Below are positions 47,617 to 59,600 of a DNA stretch of 64,000 nt, piece by piece. How positions within the stretch are numbered: position 1 is the first letter of the stretch; each line of letters begins with the position of its first letter. The notes below the pieces were generated by a model, which was given only the letters and a program-made list of their open reading frames with translations, ran no database searches and had not been told where the DNA came from. The stretch comes from Rallus limicola (lineage: Eukaryota; Chordata; Aves; Gruiformes; Rallidae), in contig JAKCOZ010000001.1 of assembly GCA_022605955.1 (NCBI GenBank), forward strand, positions 21,134,146 to 21,198,145, written 5' to 3'. Made by a program: the position numbers and the translations under genes.

Positions 47617-50600
47617 GTACGGGCTGCGGTCGCCCGGGGGTCCGGAGCTGTCCCGCTTCCCCCCACTCGGCGGCGGCTGCGCTGGCCCTGGTGCTGGGCG
47701 AGCCCCGTCTCCCCCTTCCCCTCCTCCGCTTCCTGGCCCGTCCCGGTGGTTGAGCGAGCCCCTGAGTCCGGCCGCGGCCTCGACGGATCCCTTCGGCCAG
47801 CCGGGCCGTGCTCCTGCTCGTGGGGTGCTGTGCTGGGGTTGCCGAGGCCGGGCCGTCAGGTGCCGTTACCCCGGCGGCCGAGTTCCTGCAGACGAGAAGG
47901 CGGCTCGGCTTGTCTTCAGCCCTGGCTCCTTCCCACAGTGCGGTGTTAATGTTTTCCAGTGGCGTTTTGCTACAAGTTCTGTCACAGCGTTATATTTAGA
48001 GCCTAAGCCGTCTCATTCTGAGAATTGTGAGGCAAATCTTGTGCTTACTCATGTATTTTTGTCATGTCAAAACATCTTTTTAGCATTGTTTCTCGAATAC
48101 AGAGCATAAAGATCAGTCAGCTGCAGTTACTCTTGATGAGCCTGCCATCCTCTGTGCTACCCCACAAATTTCAGATAAGGTCATAAGCACAGTTGGCGGT
48201 TCTGGAGCTGCAGAATTAACTTTGGCAAACCTTCCCGCACAGGTGCTCAGACTGAGAACTTGAGAGAGCAGCGACTAGCCTCACAAAAAAAACAGGACAT
48301 TTTAGTGGCAGAGTAGTGACTGCAACACAGACAAGTGGAACAATAAGGAAGTGGTGAAGACCAGAGAGTCGGTATATTCAGTGCAGCTGAGTCTTGGCTG
48401 CAAGTATTTTGCCTTGTAAATCCTTCGCTTTAACCAGTTCCATAGAGTAATCTTTTCTGTGAAGTTTCTGTGAAACTTAAGTTTCTGTGAAACTTAAAAC
48501 AGTTGCCCGAGGTAATTAACCATCAGGCACTATACATTTATACTTAAAGTTTTGTGTGACTGTTCCTGATTCCAGTCCTGTATAGGGGTTTATAAAAAAA
48601 TGCCAACTGCCTGTTACATTATGAGCACCAGATATTTCGGTTTAAGGTTTTTTTTGGACAACATTATACACCTGACTTTGCAAAGTATGTGTGCATCGGA
48701 TCCCGATTTGGCGTATTGACACGAAATGTAATTTTAGGTTGAGCTTAAAAATAATTAAAAGTGTAGGTAGCCACTAGAGACTGAGACAGCAGTTTCACTA
48801 TGTTGATTTTGTAGTGCTGCTTGTCTCTGTATGGATGACCACGTTTTTCCTTTTCTTCTTAAGCCCCAGAAGGAAAGATTTTTGAAAAATTTAACACGCA
48901 TTTTCAGGAAAGTTCACAATTTCTTCTAAAAGTGTTTTTTTAAATAAGAAAACACAAGTGGGTCCTGTTGCCTTTTCTGTGTGTCCTGCACTGTTTCAGC
49001 TGTCATGTTACTAGATTTTTTTGGCTGAAAAGGATTTGCATATATGCATAAATGTGTATGTGTATATAAAAAAATTGTTTGGTGTATATATATATATATA
49101 TCTCCCTAGCAAGCACACCCAAGACAGATTTCAAAAATAATTTCTTCTAAAACATTTGCTTTTTTACAGGTCTTTGATTCCAAATGTAAGAATTGACATC
49201 TACCTATAATGTCTTTTTCTTGTATTATTTACCACAGGTTCCCGCTATTCAGCAGAAAAGAACTGTGGCGTTTCTAAACCAGTTTGTGGTTCACACAGTA
49301 CAATTTCTCAACCGCTTTTCTACTGTTTGTGAAGAGGTATGTTTACTATTTTCCCAGCTGTCAATTTATACAATTAAAAAAATCCTAGAAATAAGAACCA
49401 TTCCCTTCAGTATTTTTGGTGCAGTAATACTGGTAGCTTAAACCAAAAAATTTAGTCTGCTTTCTGTCAAGTGCTCAAGACAGATCCTTTCCCGAAGTTA
49501 TCCACAAGAACTGCTGATTATACCACACTTAATCCTGTTTCCTTAAACTTTTGCATTTGGCACAGTCTTTGAACTTTTTGATACACGGAATTTGTTCTGA
49601 ACAGCTCCATCTGTGGATATCATCTTGTTTTGGAAGAAGGATGCCATATTCCTATGGTGCTGAATCCATTTTGACAGTCAGTATCCTTCTATTCTGGGTT
49701 AGGGTATTGCATCAAAAGTTGCTTTCCAATTTCAACACCTTTAATTTAAAAGGGTGATACACTAAGCTCTGAATGTAGATAATTTTGATGTGGAAAAAAA
49801 GTAATTTTTAGCAAGTGATCATGAAGCAGGTCATTTTAGTATCTTGTAAGAAAGAGAAAAATAAAAATACGTAGGGTTCATAAGTTTTTATGATGACTTT
49901 AGTGCCAATGGAAATATACCAGACTGACTAGGATTGTTCTCCGAACAGGATAGGAGGGCTTCCTCCCTTGTAGAAAGGGTGTTTTCTGATGTGGCTTCAG
50001 GCTCAACCTTTTTGTCATTAGTGGGGTTTTTTTTGTAACTGTTCACTAGTTCATTCGACAAAGACAACTATACAGCTCTAGCCAGCAGGGCTGGGGCTGC
50101 GCTCAAATCCAACTAGGCTAAGCCACGTAATCTGAGAAATTCTGTTATTTGTTAGCAAAGCTTAGAGCCAGACCCGTGACAAGTATAAAATTGGCTACCA
50201 CATCAACATATGGAGCTTCGGAGGAAAGAAAAGTAATTTTTTTTCTAGGTTTTAAAACTTACTGTAACCTGATACGTGGGACAGTGTAACTGCTTGGTGG
50301 TGCTGTTGTCAGTTGTCCAAAATCCATTTGTCACATGATCTCAGTGTAACCTCTTACATAGGTGCTATGGAAATCAGAGCACATATATTTAAAAGCCACC
50401 TTGAGCTTTCAGCAACACTGTGAAATCTAGGTAGCAAACCAGTTATTAGTTAACCTAAACGTGTTGTTACCCAGAAGACTAAATAGCTTCTTTATAAACT
50501 CCTTGAAAGGAGGTATTTTTAATGTGAAAGGTCCCAGAAGGCTTCTTAACAGAAGCCAAGAAATTCAATATTAGGACTGACAGCATCCTTACCTCCAAAT

Positions 50601-53600
50601 TTCTTGGCTCTTGTCTAGTCAAACTGACCCATAAAGTTATATAACCATCTTTTGCAGATTTTTTTCCTCCCTTTTCCCCAACTACATATAGGGCACCTAG
50701 TTCCTTTCAGTAAGAACCGACGCCTCTTCATGAACAAAGAACCATCTGTAAACAAGTCAGTGCACTCTCCAAAAAGACTAACTCCTGTCAATCTCCTTTT
50801 ACTTTTTCTAGCATGTTGGCAGAAATGCCATTTTCTTAGGGTGTTAGAGTTCTGCTTCAGAGCCAGGCAGAATCTTGCCGACGTGCCAGGAAGCTGTCAG
50901 AGCGTGGTACATATCTGCCAGCCGGCGTGCTAGCCAACTTCACTTGGACAGGTCTGGTGAAGTATGGTACTGATTAGTTAAAAGAGTGACAGTTCTTACA
51001 GAGTAATTTAGAAAAACTTAAGTTGTTGCATTTTATTATTTTTTTTAAGTGTCACGGCCTGGTTGAGGTGCACCTGGAGCATAGAGAGCTTCTGGTTAGT
51101 TCAGGGTCACTGCATTTTGACTGTACAGGAGCTTCAGTCACCTGCTGTATACTTTATTGTATTTTTCTGCTTTGCATTTGCTTTGTTATATACACACACA
51201 CGACATCTTTTCATCTTCCACACTTGGAATAAACTTTGAAGAAGGATGTTTTGGTAACTGAGGGTACAGTATGTCTACCATTATTCTCCAGTTACCCAAA
51301 ATAATACCCTATCTACTTCGTCTTGCCCATGTACTTAGTCTGTCTTCATTTCTGTCAGTCATTCTGTGAGAAAATGAATTGCTTAGTAAAATTATTTAAA
51401 ATTTGAACTGGTGTAATGACTGTACTAAAAAGGGATGACATTGCTTCATTTATTCCATAATGTTATCACATGGTAGAAGACAAAAGGGATTTTGTTAAGT
51501 TAGATGTGAGCTGGTGTATATGTACAAGTGGCCATGGGGAGTGTTTTCATCTCCTGATTGTTTTCTGTTCTAGAAATTGTCAGCGCTCTCTCTCCGTATC
51601 CAGCAAATTGAAACAACACTCAATATTTTGGATGCAAAGGTTTGTATTTGTACAGACTTTGTCTTCTAACAGCAACAGACTCCTGGATTACAGGAGAGGC
51701 TTGAGGAGAATCTTATCACAGAGTCACAGAATAGGCTAAGTTTAGAATAAATCCCTGGCATTCTGGTCCAACCTCCCTATTCAAACAGGGCCACCTCAAA
51801 CCAGTTGCCCAGGACCATATCCAGAGAGCTTTTGAATGTCTGCAAGTATAGAGGCTCCACAACCTCCCTGGACAACTTGTGCCAGTGTTTAGTAACCCAC
51901 AGAGTGAATAAACACTTCCTGATGTTCAAAGAGAACCTCCTGTATCTGTGCTTGTTGCCTCTCATCCCATCACTGGACGCCACTGAAAAGAACATGACAG
52001 TCTTCTTTGAACCCTCCCTAAGAATAAATTCAGAAGCAAGCACAACATAACTATAAATACTGTCCCAAAGCAAACAGTCTACATGCAAGACAATAGCTAC
52101 CTTATGCATTAGCCTCAAGGACCTGTGGCTGGAATACTCTAGCATTTAACATTTACTTCTGAGCTTCCAGCAGGAAAGTATTATACATATATATAGAGTT
52201 TCCCTTTCATAGTCTGAATTGAGGAGTAAGTGTTCAGAATGATTTGAAGGAGCTAATGTTAAATGCTGACATGCCAGATTTTCTCTTTGCATGTCTTACC
52301 ACCTACCTTTTGTAACATTTGAACATGTAGTTGATAGGGAAGAGGGGAACCAACAGCACCTGGTAGAAGTGTTGGTTTTGACTCTGTTAAGCCTATTGAA
52401 CAGGAAAGGAGCACTCTGGTCTTGAAAAGGCAACTGAACTGCATGGTGGCTTGCTTGTCTTGATTTTACTGCAATGTTTGGTTTTAAGAAAAGAGAGTAA
52501 AGTTTTCCCATGTTAAACTATTCCACTTCTGTTGCAGGGTTGCAATATGGAATTCCATTTGCCATGCAAACTCTAACAAGAAATTTTTGTCCTCTTTGTA
52601 AAGCAAATGTATCTGTGGAAGTGTTACTGGACTGTAAGGTTTTCAACTGATACAAGTAACTAGATAGATGCCTTGTAAACTTTTTGATACTGAAATGTGA
52701 CCTGAACTGGGTCTAAGCTACCGATCTTCTTCAGCTAAAATGACAAAAGGTTATAATAAGTAGTCACTATTTTGCTAAAAGAAAAAGAAACACCGAAAAC
52801 CAAAAGATTACCCAGTGTACTATTTTAACCACTCCTTCCTACATTAATGGTGGAAGCACTTTGGATTGGCTTTTCTGGGAGCAGGGATAGGACATTTTGA
52901 AACTGTTCATTAAGGTCTCAGTGAAAAAAATACTATAGTAGTACAAACAGTGCTTACTAACTTGCATTTATTTCAAACTATTTAGAAATTATAAGTATTG
53001 ATAATTTTCACAAGCATGTTAAATGGAGTTTCCTTCAAATAAATATGCAGTGTATTTACTATCTACTCTTAGCATTTCCCTAATAGAGTGAAAGATGAAG
53101 AAAAATGCAAAATCTGTGACCATCTGTTAGGTAATAGAGCAGTTCTTGTCATCATTCTTTCAGCGTGGAGGAACTAGCAGAGAAGATGTCATGGCTCTTG
53201 AGTAGTTGTTAAGTGCTGTAGCAAAATGCTGGTAAGGTGTTGAAGCCTTTCCTGCATCTGCAGCCCTGTGTTAACCCTGGAGTGAAAGCCCCAGTTAAGT
53301 GTTTTGAGGGATTTGTCATAGAAGCCACCTGAAAACAAAAATATTAATTATTTTGCTAATCAAAATACCAAAACTAGAGATAAAATGTTACAAATTTTCT
53401 AATGTGAAACCTGCGTGGGGAATATGTCGTAGGCAGCGTACTGCAGATTTTATTGTACGTGTAGATTTATGATATGCTTACTGCTTATTTGATGATGTTT
53501 TTTCATTCAGTTATCATCTATTCCTGGCCTAGAAGATGTCAAGTTTGAAGTGTCCAATGCAAGTATGAATAGCGTTACAAATGGTCCTATGGCACAAACT

Positions 53601-56600
53601 ACTACAGATCAACAGGCAGCTGTATCACCTCAATCTGGAGTAAGTAGTAAAGCTTGGAAGCAGATGCAAGAAGCAATCAGCTGTGAAGATCTAAAACTAC
53701 ATTTTTCACTAATGAAACTGTTAAAACAAATGACTTAAAAAACAGTTTGCCCTTTCTGGAATGTATGACTTTAATAATTAGAACTAAGTCAGATCTAATG
53801 AAACTATAATGGTAAATGCCTCCTTCCTCTTCTTTAGTCACACTGAGATAGGACTGTGAATTACATCAGGTGACTGGGAAGATCATGAATGAAAACTAAC
53901 AGTTAAGTCATAAAATTCCAACTCTTCTTCCTCCTCTAGAATGTGAGCTTTCAGCTCAAATTGGATACCTAGCATACTGTATTTTAAAGAGGTTATTACA
54001 GTGAGGGTTTTCTATATATTACCATCTATGCACAGAAAATGCCAAATCATTCTGAGTGAGGAACATTAGGGTGCTATCCCTGCAATTACTATTTTGTTGC
54101 ATTATTTTGTGTATGTGTGTTTGGTTGTTTTTGTAATCCAGACTTAAGTTCTGTGATCACCAATTCACTAAGTGAGGCTTTTTGGCTCATTTATAGATGA
54201 AGTTCTTTCCCTAGTTTCTTTTCTTGGAATCCAATTCCAGTCTCTCTCCTCTTATTTGATGTGGAGCAGCAATAGCAGGAATAGTCTGCTGCCTTTCCTT
54301 GCCTCTTAAAGACTGTAACTATAATTTGCAGCCAGCAGCATGGGAGACAGAATGAACAGTTTGCATGACATGTTTCAGCATTATTAGAGAATGACATCTG
54401 GTTATTTTGTTTTCTTTAAAATGTTCCTTCTCTCCAATATTATGGTAGGGACTAATATTACTGAACAGTGGTTTCATTTAATAGCAAAAATGCACTTTTC
54501 AGTTGTTCTTTTAAATAGTACTATAGTTTCTTCTAATTCTTCCTTTTTTCAAATTAATCACTCTCAAGGATTCTTTGATTTCATTATGTTATCCTTTGGT
54601 TTATACGTGAAAGTATAGTTTAAAACATATGTAATGTAGGAAACATTTATTGGGGAATCAAATATTTTGAGGAAAAAAGGTGCTGGACCACTAGGGGGAT
54701 ATGTAGCTAAAATCCTTTAAAAAATACTTTTTTTATAAAGTGAGTGTTTAAATTTCTTATATTTTACCCACTAAGTACAAAAAACTTAACAGGACTCATA
54801 TAGGCCAGTTTTTTTTCACATATCATGCAATAACTTAAAAAGTTGTGACTAAAGGTAGAAAGTCACACTCTTACCAGTCAGTGATGAAAGAGCTGGGTTT
54901 TGTCTGTTCTTGCATCATGGAAATCTCCAATACTGTAAGTGTAGATCAGAATCATCTTAATGTAGGAAGATTTGCACTTTACCCTTAAGCTACAAATTTT
55001 ATGGGTTGAAATCTCTCCACACTTCTGATCTGCACTGCTAGCCACTACAGTGTTATCTTCTTCTATACAGCAGAACAATCTCCATGAAGAAGGGTTACAA
55101 AAAACAGAGGAAGTTACAGAAAATGTCAGAACTGTGGCCAAGGATCCAAGATATGCCAGATACCTCAAAATGGTACAAGTGGTAAGTCAGTTCTTTTACC
55201 ATTCTTTAGGTGCTCCATTATTATTAGGTGCAACATCGCACGCAGCTCTTAAGTGAACATTAAATGTCTGAAGACATATATAGCATCAGTAATCTTTAAG
55301 CTACAATAATGTCACAATATTTCTAGCATGTCTTTTCTAATAAATGAGCTGATGTGATGTATTCCCTTGGACACCTTCAGGCAGGATATTTCTACAAAAA
55401 CTCTGCCAGTACACTTGTGAACTGAAGGTGTGGAGATGTGTAAATGCAGAGCCAGATTAGCTGGAGTCACGGGAGATGCCACCAAAAGCTGCATTCTGGC
55501 AGAGTTGGTGTCATTCCCTACACACAGGCATGATTATAGTTCGGTTTTCTGCAGGGTACATGTCAGGTACCTGTCATTTATGATGCAGGCTTTGTTTACC
55601 TCTTTGTCTCTGGGCTGTTACACAGGTAAATAGGAAACGAATGTAATCTCAGTATTTGCATGAGTGAAAACTAATGAAGGGGTAAAAAGGTGAATGGAAG
55701 ACTCTTGGTGATGTTTTTAAATAGCTGGTTTTGTCACATCCACAAAAATAAAAAAACAGATTTATTTTCAAGCTGTCAGTAGAAATTTTCCTCTGAAACA
55801 TGTTATCATGCAGGAAAATATGACTGTCATAGTATTAGTAAAATGTTGCTTATGTTATAACTAACTTCATGGCTTCACTCCCTCTTCAGAGCAATTACTG
55901 TAATTGGTGTGCTTCGTACTTTGGATGATGTTCCAGACTTTATTTTTCATTTGAATCACACATTGGCATTTAATGGGTAACTTTTTGCAAACCATTTGGA
56001 AAACCTAGCAGTGGGGTAGTAGCAGAGCGTAGAGCACTACGTTAGTACTGATTTAATGCCAGGCTTCAAAGTGGATGTCAAAGTGCTGGATGGTCCCGTT
56101 ACTTTTGACTTTTTTTCCTTTTGGGTGACTGCTGAAGGAGTGAGATCTCACTTTCCGCATTTATCCTTTGTACTGGCAGCTCCTGGTGACTCCTCTGCCA
56201 GTTGTAAACAGTGTGGTAGGAAAGTCAAAGTAACGTGCTACAAATTAATGTGTGTTCTCTTATTTGCCAAACTTGTCTCCTCGTCCAGTCAAGTATTTCA
56301 GTTAGTGTCATTTATTTGCCCAAGTTAAGTTTCTAGCTGAAGGTTTGTTTGAACTGATCACTTTTTTATTGCTCACAGTATTTGTAGCATTTAAGCATTA
56401 GCATCGTGAAGGGATATTTTTTTTTACACTGAAAGTAGCTGTTCTGTGAAACATTAACAAACACATTTCAACAGACTGCAGTTTGAGCATAGTAAGTTTG
56501 TATTTTAAAAAGTATACAGCAGGAATATTTAAGCAAACCTTACAAAAGCAATATCCTGTTTGCTACAGTGAATGTACCGAATACTTCTTCTGACAGTGTG

Positions 56601-59600
56601 AAAGGAGCAGTCTGATTTCAGGTAAATATGTTTAAAGTACAAAGGTTCTTACTTGGACTGCACAGACATCAAGATACTGACTGGCCTGATCTGGATTGAT
56701 CTTTGCTTTAAAAGGCTGAAATAAAACCGAATGTGGAGAGTGCACTGATCTTCAGGAATTACCAGCACAGGTGGTGCATCACCTCTTTCTGTACTCTGGA
56801 ACTCTATTCTGAAACAAGATTGTTCCTTGCACACTTCCCGCATGGCAGGACCAAGCAGGGAGTAGGGCTGGGGTACACTGTGTTGAATGTGTGGTGATTT
56901 GGATGATTTCAGATTTTAAATGGATAGAAACAAATGCGATGGAAATTTAGTATTGGCTCCTACATTAGGAAAGTGCACCTGTGCCATTCCAGTAGCTGTC
57001 TGGTTTATATTACTGACATGAAATACTGTCACGTCAGTATTGGGCTCTGATTTTACGGATTAAAACTTATGAAAGTATGAAAGATAAAGTAATTGTAATG
57101 CCCTAATTGTCTTATAAACAGATTAGGTACAATCCTATTTGTTTTCCTTCAGGAAAAAGTATATCATTAAAGGGCATTTTTATTAAACTTAAGATAATTG
57201 TAAACCGGTGATATATGGGGGCACTGACAGCTCTCTTACATATTTTGTTGCATATAATTTTGGAATAAAATGCTTCTACAAGCATGAACTTAAAAACATA
57301 ATAGTTTCCAATCCATTCTTAGAAGCTGATATACCAAGCTCACTTTCTTTGAGAGCAGACACGAATTCTGCTTTGCGTGGTCTGACTCAATCTGTTTTTC
57401 ATGTGATTTGATGCTTGACTACTTCATCAGTGACTTCTGAGCTGGGGAAAGGAACCCTAAAAGCAGTCAAGCAATAGAAAAAAGCATTAGATAGTGCAAG
57501 ATGGTGTACAGACACACAATCCTTGGTGCACAAATCCATGCTAGAATAAGTGAGCATTTTTAACTGTCATTAAATACTCATATGTTTTCCTCTTTGTAGC
57601 AGACATGAGCTGTGAATTACTGAGAACTCTTTATTCCAAGCTAATACCTCACAAATATTTGAATCACATTTTTGGCACTATGCCGAATACATCACTAAAA
57701 CTATGTACCTGCCTCTGTGCTGTTCAGGAATCCTCAAGTAAAATACTTGATTATGATTCTTACTCTGAAACTGCACAAGGAAAACGCAGTAAGACAGCTA
57801 GCTTAGTTCTCACTTTGCCAGGTTAGCCACTGATGCTGTCACTAGTACCACATGCTTCTCTGGAACATTAGTCATGGCTGCCCTTTACTTTATCACTCTT
57901 TTACTTACTTTGGACAAAAGATACTTGGCCTGTGCCAGAAGAATCATACACTGGTTTTCATTTAGGTTGTGAGGCCTTTCCTGACTTTCTTAGACCACCA
58001 GTAGCTTTGTCTCTTGGAAATCAGAAATTACAGCCTTTCTTTTTTTATTTATTTTATTTTATTTTCCCCATCCTATTTTGGCATGCAGTGGTCCAGGTGG
58101 CCTCTCTGATGGTTTGCGACAGGGGATGGCAAAGCAACAAGTTGTCTTTGAGCAACTCTAGTGGAAACACAGGAGCAATTTGTTGGACTGTATCTTGTGA
58201 GGCGACGTGGGTCAAAGTGTTCTTGGGTATGCGATCCAAGACAAGGGGATGTTTAGGTGTTGCTGAATAAATAAAGTGCAAAGCTGTGGAAGGACTTGGA
58301 ATCAAAGGAAGGAATGTTTTTTTTAACACGTACATAGCTGGCTAAGATCTGTCCACAAAGTCATAGAAGATTCAAGCCTGACTCTACAAGCACTTGTGTG
58401 CAGAGGAAACTCCTTCAAGTTGTGCTTCTGTTCGCATGTTCTGCTTCCTTTTTTCTGCATGCTTTTTAAAGACTTTTAACACTGCCTTAAGGAGTTGTAG
58501 CAGATGCAGTTTTCTGGTTTTCCTCCTTCTTGGGCTATACCTTCAGCACATGCAAGTCCCTTCATCGCTCTAGCACAACTGTCCTCTGCTGTCTTTGTGC
58601 TACTTTGTGCGTTCTTCGCGTTCTCATCCATACACATAACTTCAGCTTCCTGGTTTTGTCTGCATGAATTGCAAATACATCTGTCCATCCCTGGTTCTTT
58701 CTCTGCAACTTTCTCTAGATGTTTTTCCATAAATATAAGGATTAAAAGGACCTTTGGTCTCAGTCAGTTCGCACTTCATACTGATGGTAACTGGTGGTCT
58801 TGTTCAGCAAGTGACATGCATAAATTTGTGTGAAAGTGTAGCCTAAAGAACCTGTGGAATTTAGTTCACCTGTTTGCGTCCAGTAGTTTCATATTATTCT
58901 TCCTCCTCCTACACAGGGTGTTCCTGTAATGGCAATACGAAACAAAATGATTTCTGAAGGGCTAAATCCAGATCTTCTCGAGTAAGTAATTTGTAACTGC
59001 AAATAAAGCTGGAATTCAACCATGTGTTTAAAGGTCTTGGAAAAAAGGTATACTTAGGCAAGGTTGTTTATGGTATTGAAGTATTGAATTATCAGCATCA
59101 AAACAGGTTTTGAAGTCTTCCATGAAAGGCATTTTCAGCATTTTACAGGCCGGAAGAGGGCCATCAGTACCAAAGGAGGAGGCATGCAGTCTCACATAGA
59201 GGCTGGCTTTTCAGTGTTTACTAGACCAAGGCTCAGGTAATAAAGACGAGAATATACATGGGTAGGTGCTGTACCGTCCCAAACAGAAAATTGTAGGAGT
59301 TAACCATTCAGGCTTGGAAGGAAGTGGAAGAACTTCTTCCAAGCCAAGCAGAGGTGGTGCAGTTCCAAGGAAAAGGATGTAACAATGACCAGGTAATATT
59401 TGACAGTGTGTATTTAGCGATGAAGGATCAAATAATACACCAGGAGCCATTTTCACTGTACTGTGTAAGTACAAGTTTTCTAAACTAGCAGCTTAATAGA
59501 ATAAATAAAAATAGAGGAAAACTGGAGTATCGTCATGAGTCACTTTATCTCCCAGCTACTTCCTGCTGTCTAAATAAGCCTCAAGGAATTATTCTTCAAT

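Larger units (their letters stand above)
47050..47900 (+). promoter_or_regulatory. WASHC3: CpG island promoter of WASHC3
   Basis: Strongly GC- and CpG-rich sequence surrounds the WASHC3 start codon at 47566. It contains a ZNF143-like and an NRF1-like site and no clear TATA box. Open frames up to 323 codons here are products of GC-rich composition. Confidence 0.8.

Noticed and set aside
47221..47949. 242-codon open frame across WASHC3 exon 1
   Set aside because: It contains the genuine MDADGLPIVGSGIDLTK segment but extends far upstream and into the intron. Human WASHC3 starts at the internal methionine, and the donor at 47617 is clear.
47138..48109. 323-codon open frame in the WASHC3 CpG island
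   Set aside because: It is in another frame from the true start at 47566 and is R/P/G/A-rich as expected from GC-rich DNA. It reads through the exon 1 donor into intron and resembles no family.
51777..52145. 122-codon minus-strand open frame
   Set aside because: It runs through the CR1 fragment in its sense direction; no intact CR1 protein or host gene is present.
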